Position numbers and translations under genes: made by a program. Under the pieces are notes generated by a model. The model was not told the DNA's origin. It made no database searches and saw only the letters and a program-made list of their open reading frames with translations. 36,150 bases of DNA from Chara braunii (taxonomy: Eukaryota > Streptophyta > Charophyceae > Charales > Characeae), in assembly GCA_003427395.1 (NCBI GenBank), contig BFEA01000277.1:110049-146198 (forward strand), given 5' to 3'. This document shows positions 10,118 through 19,325 of the stretch, in pieces. The stretch's first letter is position 1, and the number at the start of each line of letters is the position of its first letter.

Positions 10118-10233
10118 TTGCGGGTGTGTGTGTGCATCTGTGTTCTGTGCACATTTCATCAAAGCTCACACTAAGGCATCCTATCCGATCTAAACAAAGA
10201 ACTTTGTGCCGCAGAGCGCGTACAGATACTGAC

Positions 10234-10383
10234 CTGGAAACCAAATGGCGTCAGAGTCCGATTGTAGGCTCCACTTCGAGCAATTCCACAGCAGAAGAGA
10301 TCCGGAGCACGTGCAAGAAGATTTGCCGACATGAAAGCACCATACGAGTGCCCACCAATTACAATTCTTTTCGGATGAGCAAC
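10234..10383 (-). CDS. CGEP: Chloroplast glutamyl endopeptidase, exon with the nucleophile serine
   Basis: This 150-bp, 50-codon exon in phase 0 is bounded by the acceptor CTCTCGCAG and the donor GTCAGT. The peptide starts VAHPKRIVIGGHSYGAFM and ends YNRTLTPFGFQ. GGHSYG is the nucleophile elbow of the S9D family with its catalytic Ser, in an alpha/beta-hydrolase domain. The known role is cleavage after Glu in the chloroplast stroma. The frame is open and both splice sites are plausible, so selection may still act. No upstream exon (for example the one ending in the helix before VAHPKR) was recognised up to 13 kb, so introns are long or the gene is a fragment. A broken second copy of this exon lies at 10796-10917. 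Confidence 0.88.
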
Positions 10384-10623
10384 CTGCGAGAGCAACCACA
10401 AGCCATAAAAAGATTTGTATCTTTGAACACTAAACAGTAAAAACATAGGTTACCAGGGGTCGTTGAGAGTCCAGCCGTGTTGGGTACTCCAGGAGTGTAA
10501 ACCCGGGCATTTTTCTTTGATTTTTCCGGTAGGGAGACCCTTTCTGCACCACCAGAAAACAGCCGAAATCCTGGCTCTGTCTTGCTTGTCACTGTTTTAC
10601 GTGAGGGGAGAGGGGAAGGGGGG

Positions 10624-11167
10624 TATAAATAGGTCTTAAAGGGGTTTACATGGGGTTCCCTTAGTTTTTTTTTTTCCCTCTTTTTTATCTTCTATTTAAA
10701 CCACCACTACCTCCGCTTCTGTTTTTGCCGACCCTGATTTTCACTGCGGACCGAGTTTTGCCGAGCTGGGCCAGTTGCATCCAAGAAGGAACAAGCAGAG
10801 TCCAATTGTAGGCTCCACTTCGAGCAATTCCACAGCAGAAGAGATCCGGAGCACGTGCAAGAAGATTTGCCGACATGAAAGCACCCCACCAATTACAATT
10901 CATTTCGGATGAGCAACCTGCGAGAGCAACCACAAGTCATAAAAAGATTTGTATCTTTGAACACTAAACAATAAACACATAGGTTACCAGGGGTCGTTGA
11001 GAGTCCAGCCGCGTTGGGTACCCCAGGAGTGTAAACCCGGGCATTTTTCTTTGATTTTTCCGGTGGGGGGGGCCTTTCTGCACCACCAGGAAACAGCCGA
11101 AATCCTGGCTCTTTCTTGCTTGCCACTGTTGTATGTGAGGGGAGCGGGGAAGGGGGGTATAAATAGG
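10624..11167 (+). promoter_or_regulatory. Two TATAAATAGG boxes, one per duplicated copy
   Basis: TATAAATAGG stands at 10624-10633 and 11158-11167, each about 100 bp before CTTCTGTTTTTGSCGACCC. The spacing resembles an LTR promoter followed by an LTR end. No matching second LTR, primer site or gene was recognised, so promoter activity is only a possibility. Confidence 0.3.
10796..10917 (-). pseudogene. Decayed duplicate of the endopeptidase serine exon
   Basis: The copy keeps the acceptor CTCGCAG and reads VAHPK... in the first codons. A 10-bp deletion near 10885, relative to 10234-10383, then removes the His-Ser-Tyr codons of the active-site elbow and shifts the frame. At its other end the exon match stops at about 10796, where the copy joins unrelated sequence, so the last codons and the donor are missing. 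It cannot encode the active site. It could still be mis-spliced as a poison exon because the acceptor survives. Confidence 0.88.
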
Positions 11168-11320
11168 TCTTAAAGGGGTTTACATGGGGTTCCCTTAGTT
11201 TGTTTTTTTTTCCTGTTTTATCTTCTATTTAAACCACCACTACCTCCGCTTCTGTTTTTGGCGACCCTGATTTTCACTGCGGACCGAGTTTTGCCGAGCT
11301 GGGGCAGTTGCAGAACAAGG

Positions 11321-13242
11321 AAACAAAAAAAAAAGAAGATGAAGAAAAAAAACCCTTCTCCGACGCTGTGATAACCATCAGATATATTCTATGAGGTGCT
11401 AGTGTGCTGTGCCCTCAGCAAGGGTGTGTGTACGACAAACAACAGATAAAGAAGAGGGGGGAAAAAAACATCCCTTATGCTCTGATTGAGGGCGGACACA
11501 GGATGCTACAGCACTAGTGTGAGTATGAGGTAAGTGAGACAGTTACCTGCCACGTGTGGAATATGCCCTGCCTGGCTGGCAGGGCACTACAAGGACATGA
11601 AAACAAGAGAGAAAAAAAGCAACAGCAATCATGTTCCTCACATAGTGGCCAGTGTTATGATCCTGGCCAATTTCAAAGTACACATTCATGAGAAAGCACA
11701 ATGCCATCCAATTGCAAAAAGAAATGAATGAACTTGAGAGGGGAGAGAGGAAGAGAAGAAGAAGAAGAAGAAGATAGAAAGAAGAAGAAGATGTACACCA
11801 GCAAAGAACAATGATAATTCCCTTCATCTCGCCAGCCACTCTCCTCCTTTCCTCCTCCCCTCTTATTCAAACAATAAATATTAAGAATAATCATTCAATA
11901 ATGTTGAATGGATGAATCAGAATCAATGTCCGAATCCCTCTTCTACTGCAGGCACAATATGAGGTCCACCATAGCCATGGCCACCCTTCTCCTTCCTCTT
12001 TCTGAAGGCCGAGGCTATAGCGGACTGCTAGGGCCCTGCCCTGATGTGCAAAAGACAACTCAAAGCAGCTGACTCTACCTCGAAGCTTCTTGGTGTAGCT
12101 CAACCCCAACTGGGGCCTTTCGGATGCAGCGCCCTCCAAGGTGATGAAGATGGCGTCCACCATTGCCAGGTAAGTACCTCTGGTGTTCACCCTTCCTAGT
12201 CCTCGTCTTCCTCCTCCCCCAGCCCATGCTCCTGCAGCACAGCCGAGGTGGGAAGCAGGGCGCTCCTTCCTCCCCAGCAGCGCTGCTCCAGCCGGCGCTC
12301 CAAGCAGTGTCGTCAAACTTGCACACCGTAGAATGAGGAGGAGCTCTTTGCTCCTCCGGGAGATATAGCGGCTTGCTTGCCTATTGGGTGGTGACTTCCA
12401 GGCAGCGCGACCTCCAAGCAACCGGTACCTCCTCCCTTTCGAAGGGAAACATCATTGCGGACTTGCCCATACAGGCCCTAGACTCAGACTACTTGGACTG
12501 GTACCCGCCTGGACCTAGCCTACAACTACTGGGCCTCTAAAAATGCCAAGTTTGTCTTCTTCTGCTCGGAAAGAGTACCCCACACATCTACCGCTACTTG
12601 GTGGGGTACCGGCCTACCTGCTACTTGAGTATTTTTCCGCTGTGTCGCGGGCCTCTTTCCCCGTCACTCCAGTGTTTTCCCTGCTGCAACCCTCAATGTC
12701 ACGCCCACAGGTAAGTACCAGCCCTTCAGGCCTTCCGAACGAACAAGTGCCCTTGCAGGTCACACACACACTCGAACCAACAAGCACTCAGACAGGCACG
12801 CAGGCCAGCAAGCACGCACACACACAGACTTAGAAAACTCAGCAACAATCGGGAAACTCCGCAAGGCATACATTCCATTGGCAAAACTCAGAAATCAGTT
12901 GTGTGTCTCAGTCCGCAATTTTGCGGGTTGTTACACCAGATACATTCCTCAAAGCACTGGCGTAACTTCCACCTTCGTGAGGTGTGAGCAAAGCATCACA
13001 ACACGACGTTAGTCAACAAGAGAGAGTATAGCATTGGAGGAAACTGATAGACAATGAGAGTGGAGAAGGAAACACAGAAGCGACGACACACATGTCCCCA
13101 ACGCAACTTATTTAACTCGGACATGGCGTTTGACCCTACCGGTTTCATCTGGCCGCCAACCAGGATCATCGGGGGTCTTAAGTCGGTGCGACGTAAGGCG
13201 GCCCAAGGTCGTGTGGGCGCGCCAGGAAGCTATGCGGTGACA
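11321..13242. other. Stretch without a recognised gene
   Basis: It contains A-rich and GAA-type simple repeats (about 11748-11790) and a GCCCTGCC/GGCAGGGC hairpin near 11565. It also has two copies of the splice-donor-like decamer GGTAAGTACC at 12169-12178 and 12710-12719, in otherwise unlike surroundings. The open frames at 11891-12421 and 12543-12833 have no recognisable domain. A retroelement or gene remnant is possible but unsupported. Confidence 0.5.
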
Positions 13243-13560
13243 TTAGGGGTGTACGCTGGATGATGAGAGCTCGCTGATGTGGCATTTAAGCTGAGGTGGA
13301 ACTGCATTTTGCTGTTGGTTGTGCCGAGGCAAAGACCGGTCATCATAAATGCACATCGGGTTGCCGGTGAGAAATCTGTGGTTGGGGGCAGCATTATGAG
13401 GTACGTTGCTTCCTTCCTTATCTACCCTTTTCATTGCTTCTTACCGTGAGGAAGCGAGTTCTGTCTTGAGAGTCCTCTCAATGTGAGGTGTCGCGAGCGC
13501 TCAACCTTGAGAGTCGACATTCTTCCCGGGCAGCAAGCTCATGGGAGACGGTGTCGGGAC
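13243..13560 (+). repeat. Isolated retroelement-leader-like segment
   Basis: The plus strand matches the minus-strand leader of element A in order. There is GCTGATGTGGCATTT, then GGTCATCATAAATGCAC, then GAGAAATCTGTGGTTGGGGG, AGGTACGTTG, TTACCGTGAGGAAG, and GACATTCTTCCCGGG. No gag follows. It is either a fragment of a related element or a module shared by several element families. Confidence 0.6.
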
Positions 13561-13588
13561 CTGTGGGTCCCGAATAACGTCCCGACAC
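13551..13588. other. Perfect 10-bp-arm hairpin
   Basis: GTGTCGGGAC (13551-13560) and GTCCCGACAC (13579-13588) are exact inverted repeats around an 18-base loop. The loop GGGTCCC can also pair with the left arm. It lies 87 bp from the hammerhead ribozyme, with a TATATA-like stretch (13597-13604) between them. Confidence 0.7.
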
Positions 13589-13674
13589 TCGAGAGTCTAT
13601 ATATCGTCACAAACAGAACTGCCCGGTAAACCGTAGGCAGAGAGAGAGAAGAAGACAACAAACGAGGGGCTGTG

Positions 13675-13734
13675 ACAAACTGTTTCGTCGGAGTTTCACC
13701 GACTCATCAGGAGGCTGAACCCTCAACAGTCTGC
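13675..13734 (-). ncRNA. Type III hammerhead ribozyme
   Basis: All three conserved strands of the hammerhead are present on the minus strand in the right order. Stem III opens as GCAGACUG (13727-13734), pairing with CAGUUUGU (13675-13682), which gives 8 pairs including G-U. The cleavage triplet ends UU at 13725-13726 (G-U-U, a permitted NUH). Stem I is GAGG (13721-13724) with CCUC (13711-13714) and loop GUUCAG. The core CUGAUGA is at 13704-13710. Stem II is GUCGG/CCGAC with loop UGAAACU. The second core strand GAAA is at 13683-13686. Predicted self-cleavage is between 13725 and 13724. Stem III is open to the flanks, the topology known from plant viroid-like RNAs and retrozymes. GUU is slower than GUC, and loop-loop contacts cannot be judged by eye. 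Confidence 0.85.
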
Positions 13735-14463
13735 AGAATCCCCTCACTGATTACACTGTAAGTGATAATCTACCTTAACCAAAATCAAAGTAGACTTTCA
13801 CTCACCCACACCAGATGGAAAACTCTACAGACTGTCGGTTCACACCCCATCACAAGCCAGCAAAACATCCACGAAACCAAGAAAGGTCTGTCACAGCAAA
13901 AAAATACACTCCAGACACACCGCTGGCATAGCCAAGTTGTGCACGATAGAGAAATCTGGAGAAAGGAGACCAGAGAGAGAGAAAGACAAAGGATTAGGAC
14001 GGGACTGCACGAAGGAATGATGCCCTGGACTAAATACCACAGGGAGAAAAAACCGGCAACGACAAGCAAGTAGTGACAGGACATGGGCGCGTAGGGGCAT
14101 AGCATGGGGCCAGGAGGGCCATTAGAAGTCGGTGTGAGAAGGACCCAAGGGGCCATTAACTTAGCAAGCGCGGCACGATGGATGACAAGAGAATAGGGAA
14201 GCTGAGAGATGGACGGCCCTAGTGGTCGCACGACACTAGAAAATAAAGGCCCAACATGGGGGCCACCTACGACAATTAGCGGAAGCCACGGATTGGAGGC
14301 CCCGTGGCCGGAGAAGCCGACGCGTGCAGGGCCCGAGAAAAGACAAGAAGAAGGGGTCACCGAAGGATGGTAGACGCCAAAAGAACATGGGACACCTCGA
14401 GGAAAGGCACCGAGGACCGCATGAGACTTAGTGAAAATAATGGTATCCGGGACAAAATATGAA

Positions 14464-14568
14464 GGGAACCACCGATGGGACAAAGTGTCGGGGACCACCG
14501 ACGGGACAAAGTGTCGGGACCACCGACGAGACAAAGTATCGGGGACCACCAGGCGGGACAAGTACCAA
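14464..14568 (+). repeat. 26-bp tandem repeat, four copies
   Basis: Units of the form GGGGACCACCGAC plus GGGACAAAGTGTC repeat four times with small changes. Each unit can fold by itself (GTCGG with CCGAC). Confidence 0.8.
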
Positions 14569-15318
14569 GGACTAGCGCGGGACAAGTGGCGGGGACATGA
14601 GAAGGTCTCGAGAGAAACGGCAGAGCGGCATGAGGGAAAAATAATTAAAGAGAGATGCACCGTTAAGATCTCGATCTTAACGGCCAAGAATATTAGCAGC
14701 ACTAGTGCAAGCACTAGTGGGAGCAAACGGGGAGACCAATAGAAAAGAGAAAGTACAGAAACATGAGGGAGGCATGGGAGCAATCCGAAAAATTTCGGAT
14801 CAGCCTCCCTCAAGAAAATGGAGTCGAAAGAGACTCCATGTGAAAAATAGGCCTCCGGGAGAAAATCGGAGTACGAGGGGCTACTACGTGAGAGAAATAG
14901 AGATAAAAGGATGTTCCCATGGGCATGTGGGAGCCACAGTTGCAGTCCAAGATATAACGGACTGCACCATGGGCATAGGGAGGGCCAAAACTAAGAGCAA
15001 GGGCCTAGAAAATGGCCTTAACGGCCACTTGACAGTTGGCATGCTAAAAAAAGAAAGAAAAAGAAAAAAGAACTGTGGGAGAATAAGACAAAAGGAGTGA
15101 GAGGGAGGGAGTGAGTTCGCCGTCAGTAGGGACTGTCACACGTAGAGACTAGCAGGTCCCTACTGTCCAAAAAATGAGAAAAAAAAAGAAAAGAAAAGAG
15201 AAAAGGGTCACTTGGGGCGATACATCCGTGACCAGATACATTCTGGAATGTGGCGGTTGCAAAAAACCTTGATTTTCTCTTGATTTTGCAGAGAAAATCA
15301 AGAAAAATCAAGGCCCCA

Positions 15319-15665
15319 TGCAACCGGGATACAACGGATTGCATTGGACTAGAGAAACACATGTTCTAGGTGCACCTGAAGCCAATATTGAGCCCGGATA
15401 CACTTGAAAGTTGACCTTTTTTTTTTTCAGTTGTGGGCTAGTTGTGGGGCAATGGGGCTAGGAAATTAACCCCTACTACAGTCCGAGTTACAACGAACTA
15501 CATAGGGAAGGGAAAACACATGTTTTCGGTGCATCTAGAGCCAATATTGAGCCTAGATGCACTTGAAAATTGAGCACTTCATTTTCTTTCAAACTTGGGG
15601 CAAGTTTTGGGGTTGTGGGACTAGGGAGAAGACCACAGTTGCAGTCCGAGAAATAACGGACTGCA
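15319..15665 (+). repeat. 159-bp repeat with a palindromic motif per unit
   Basis: AAACACATGTT followed by GCCAATATTGAGCC occurs at 15355 and again at 15514, 159 bp apart. Each unit ends with a member of the TGCARTCCG/CGGAYTGCA family (15319, 15478, 15640). The palindromes are therefore part of an older tandem repeat, at least here. Confidence 0.7.
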
Positions 15666-16020
15666 TAAAGATGCCTAAGCCAAGAGAAAATGAGCCACGG
15701 CAAGCCCGAAGGGCTAGAAAAAAGTGATTTCGGCATGAGGCGAATACAGACGGTAAACGGACAAGAATAATCGACACACATAGGGCACTTGAGGAGGGGA
15801 TATTGGAAGTTACAAGGGCAAGGAGGTTCCAAAATAAAAATGGGACATCATCCGGGACGTTGTCGGGGACCAAATGGGCCCTAATAAAAATAATCGAAAA
15901 ATGAAACATGCACCGGTGGGACTGCCGCCGGGACAAAAAAATGAAACTAGTATAGGGAGAATGGCGGAGACTTTAGGCCCAAGGGAACTATGAGCCAACA
16001 TGAGAAATGGTCACACAAAG

Positions 16021-16077
16021 CAAGCGACACCGTCGAGATCAAGCGACACCATCGAGATCAAGCGACACCGTCGAGAT
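16021..16077 (+). repeat. 19-bp tandem repeat, three copies
   Basis: CAAGCGACACCGTCGAGAT repeats three times with one substitution, directly before the CCACTAGTGC/GCACTAGTGG hairpin at 16084-16105. Confidence 0.9.
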
Positions 16078-17238
16078 CAAGATCCACTAGTGCAAGCACT
16101 AGTGGGATCAAGTGGGAGAGCCGTGAGAGAAAAGAAAGCAAAATAATGGTGGTGGAGGGATGGCCCAACAGTCCGAGATATCTCGGACTAGCTAGGCATG
16201 AGAAAATAGCGCCCCAAGGGGCTCAATGCAGAAAAAAGGTTGTCAAAAGAAAATCGGAGTAAAGGGGGCTCAAAATTGAGACTAACGGAGGCAAGATGAA
16301 GCCCCCTTGAGTGTGGGGGCTTCATTATTACAATCCGAGATATAACGGTCAACTGTCGAGTCTCAATCTGGCCATAGATGAAGATCCATGGCCTAGAAAA
16401 AGACTCAACAACCACGTGACACTTGTCACATCAAAAATTAAAAAAAAGGAAAAAAAAAAGGAAAAAATGAAAGGAGAATGAGACAAAGAGGGAGAAAAGA
16501 GTGGAGGAGAATGTGCCGATCATTTGGGACTCGCACAGTCAGGACAGGTCCCTGCTGTGACCTCGTCCTTCCAAGATTCAAGGAGGGCAATCCGGATTGC
16601 AGAGATATGACCCTTGAGGCATTATTTCTATAATATATGAATTAAAAAGGCAAAATTAAGAAAAAATGCAAAGGGAAAATGTCCGGTTTTCTTTTCGGCC
16701 ATTCAGATCCATGGAGGAGGGAATATGGTCGTTTTTTATGAGGCCTACCCAAACGGCCAACTCCGGAATGAGTTGGCAACCCAAAATGGAAAGAAACAAA
16801 AAAGAGAAAAACACAAAGTTGTGCATTTGGCCAAAAAAGAAGGCCAGATGCACCAAAATTTGAAAAAGTGAGCTTAGGGGCTCAAATTTGGAACAAGGAC
16901 TACATGGGGGTGACACGGAATATTGTTGGCCTTGGATCTCAGCCAGATCCAAGGTTGAAAAGGCACCGAGGCATGGGAAAATACCTCGGCCTACCAAAAA
17001 TGGGGTAAAAACTGAAAAAATCGAAAAAACGGCCCTCTAGGCCTTTTTCTCTCAAGTGGGGTTGCTCCTTGGGCATTTGGACTCAAGGGGGCAACATTTT
17101 GAAAATGAAAAAGAGGCTGAAGGAGGCCAAGAGGCAATCCGAGTTGGTACTAACCACTCGGACTGCATGTACTTGGCCAAAATAGGGTCCGGGTACCCCC
17201 AGAGGGGCCTAGTGGTGAAATTTTGCCTTGGGGGTACC

Positions 17239-17756
17239 TCGGTTCACCTCAAGGCACATGGGGAGGCCCATGGGCTGGCCGGAGTGCTGGTTTCAGCCTA
17301 CATAAGCTGAGGTTTCAGTCCGCCACACTCATATTTGCATAAGGTGTGCCCATGTTGCCCAAGTGAGCTCATAGGAGCACTTCACTCACTTGGAGTGAGG
17401 AGAGGGGAACCCCTGCCAGCTTGGGAGCTTAGAGGAGGTTGTGGACTAGTGTGGGGAGCTCTAGAGCTTGGTGGTAGTAAGGCTGGCCTAGGGAGGTGAT
17501 CCGCCATAGCCCCCAAGCTGTGAGGGAAAAGGAGAGGCTAGAGGGAGTCCCATTAACCCTTCTAGAGGGGAGGACTCCATAGCCATAGTGGAGGGAGCTT
17601 GTAGTACCTTGGGAGAGGTTGAGAGAGGAAAGGAGAAGAGGGCTTGAGGAAGGAGAAAGCCATAGCTAAGGTGACACTTGTGCGAAGAAGGGAAGAGCTT
17701 CATCAAGATTGGTACTCCATCTCCAGGATACCAAGGAGGTGAGTGAAAAAAAAAAA
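17239..17756. other. Stretch without a recognised gene
   Basis: Purine-rich sequence with many GGAG and GAGG words. The open frames are short and featureless. It leads into the pyrimidine tract. Confidence 0.5.
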
Positions 17757-17856
17757 AACTCTTCTTATTTTTCTCCTTCTTCTTCTCCTTCTTCTTTTCC
17801 CTCTTCTTCTTCTCCTTCTTCTTCCTCTTTTTCTTCTTCTCCTTCCTCTTCTTCTA

Positions 17857-17887
<31 letters not shown>

Positions 17888-17910
17888 ATCCTCCTCCTCT
17901 CCCCTTCCTT
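17757..17910 (+). repeat. Imperfect TTC/CTT pyrimidine tract
   Basis: About 150 bp of almost pure C and T, mainly TTC units with CTC variants. The Ser/Leu frames across it are artefacts of composition. Confidence 0.9.
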
Positions 17911-18050
17911 CCCCTACTCCTCCAATGATTTCTCATCTACATTCCCTCTTTCTTCTTCTTCATCATCTCTCTCCATAAGACTTTCCAAAGCTTAGAGTAA
18001 ATGGTAGGAGGCATTTTCACTAGTAATGGTATTCCCAAGGGCTCATCCTA

Positions 18051-19015
18051 CACTCCCATGTGAATCACCACTTCCCTTCTTGTGATTTCATGCATTAAAG
18101 TAAGTTTCACTCACTCTCCCTTCACTTTCTCTCCATTTTCCCACTTGGTAGCAAATCGCAACTTTAGTTTGTCCTTGTTCTAATGTTTTGACGATGTTTG
18201 TACTCTTGTGTAGTCCATTCCTTCACTCCCATGCAAATCGTCACTTCCCTTCTTATGATTCCATGCATAAGAGTGAGTGAAACTCACTCTTTGTTCACTT
18301 TCTCTCCATTTTCCCACTTCGTAGCAAATCGCAACTTTAGTTTGTGCTTGTTCTAGTGTTTTGATGATGTTTGTGCTCTTGTTTGGTCAATTTCTTCACT
18401 CCCATGTGAATTGTCACTTCCCTTTTTGTGGTTTCATGCATAAGAGTGAGTGAAACTCACTCTCCCTTCACGTTCTCTCCATTTTCCCACTTGGTAGCAA
18501 ATCGCAACTTTAGTTTGTCATTGTTCTAGAGTTTTGATGATGTTTGTACTCTTGTTTAGTCCATTTCTTCACTCCCATGCAAATCGTCATTTCCCTTCTT
18601 ATGATTTCACGCCCCTTCACCTTCTGTCAATTTTCCCACTTGGTAGCAAATCGCAACTTTAGTTTGTGCTTGTTCTAGTGTTTTGATGATGTTTGTGTTC
18701 TTGTTTAGTCAATTCCTTCACTCCCATGTGAATCGCCACTTCCCTTCTTCTGATCTCATGCATGAGAGTGAGTTTCACTCACTCTCCCTCTCCCTTCACT
18801 TTCTCTCCATTTTCCCACTTGGTAGCAAATTGCAACTTTAGTTTGTGCTTGTTCTAGTGCTTGATGATGTTTTCACTCTTGGTTAATCCATTCCTTCACT
18901 CCCATGTGAATCCCCACTTGTCATTTTGAGATTTCATGCAATAGAATGAGTTTCGCTCACTCTCCCCTCACTTCCTCTCCATCTCTTCACTTGGTAATGA
19001 ATCGCAACTTAGATC
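18051..19015 (+). repeat. Tandem array, about 173-bp unit, six copies
   Basis: The landmark CACTCCCATG begins at 18051, 18224, 18398, 18570, 18719 and 18898. Spacings are 173, 174, 172, 149 and 179 bp, so one unit has lost about 25 bp. Each unit holds CCACTTGGTAGCAAATCGCA and TTTTGATGATGTTTG. The unit length is in the range of plant satellites, but six copies at one site do not show a centromeric role. Confidence 0.9.
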
Positions 19016-19076
19016 TTCAGTTATAGTAGTGCCTTGACGATTCTTTTCACTTATGTTGCTCAATTTTCTCGCATAA

Positions 19077-19325
19077 TGATGTTCCGTTTCATTCTTGGTT
19101 GCTTATATGAGCCCCATGCATGTGTTTGTGCAAGTCTCACTCACATGTGTGGCTCATCTCTCACATGATAATGTTCCATTTCATTCTTGGTTGCTTACAT
19201 GAGCTCCATGCATGTGTTTGAGCAAGTCTCACTCACATGTATGTCTCATCTCTCACATGATGATGTTCCGTTCCAATCTTGATTGCTTTCCTTGCTCCAT
19301 ACGTATGTTTGATCTAGTCTAGCTA
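19077..19325 (+). repeat. 92-bp tandem repeat, 2-3 copies
   Basis: GTTCC plus TTTCATTCTTGGTTGCTT recurs at 19081, 19173 and 19265, exactly 92 bp apart. The unit resembles the following 91-bp family (CATTCTTGGTTG against CATACTTGGTTG, then CATGCATGTGTT), so the two are probably diverged branches of one array. Confidence 0.8.

Larger units (their letters stand above)
8952..10233 (-). other. Intron of the endopeptidase gene (1282 bp)
   Basis: The intron runs from the donor GTCAGT after the upstream exon to the AAG acceptor of the downstream exon. The donor is GT-type but not a perfect consensus. It contains a long CA/GA microsatellite at 9469-9621 and a decayed hammerhead-like motif at 10084-10117 in the sense orientation. 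I see no other gene in it. Confidence 0.75.
10252..11320. repeat. Tandem duplication of about 0.54 kb containing an endopeptidase exon
   Basis: Copy 1 (10252-10795) and copy 2 (10796 to about 11320) align almost base for base. Each carries part of the exon, the intron stretch with GGTTACCAGGGGTCGTTGAG, a TATAAATAGG box (10624 and 11158), and a block ending CCGAGTTTTGCCGAGCTGGG near GTTGCA. GAACAAG follows the end of both copies. The duplication lies in the intron upstream of the intact exon. The two copies differ by scattered substitutions and small indels. Confidence 0.9.
14464..17238. repeat. Hairpin-dense, purine-rich domain of unknown nature
   Basis: About 2.8 kb, rich in A and G on the plus strand, holds at least 15 short, mostly perfect inverted repeats with tiny loops. 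Examples are 14660-14683 (11-bp arms), 14700-14719, 14765-14811 (nested arms), 14818-14839, 14941-14966, 15124-15165, 15268-15302 (12-bp arms), 15640-15665, 16084-16105, 16170-16189 (20-bp perfect palindrome), 16297-16324, 16587-16600, 16756-16777, 16930-16954 and 17192-17238. One motif family, TGCAGTCCG...CGGACTGCA, recurs in varying decay. Open frames across it are not gene-like. I do not recognise the element type. Confidence 0.8.

Noticed and set aside
11891-12421. 176-codon open frame on the minus strand
   Set aside because: No domain or homologue recognised, and the composition is that of GC-rich non-coding DNA. Left as unassigned.
13785-14813. 342-codon open frame on the minus strand
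   Set aside because: It is Leu/Ser/Pro-rich without a recognisable domain, crosses the hairpin region and the 26-bp repeats, and follows from the low T content of the plus strand.
17686-17712. Second hammerhead core at the far edge of the hairpin domain
   Set aside because: The minus strand reads CUUGAUGAAG with an extra base in the core and no GAAA strand or stems.
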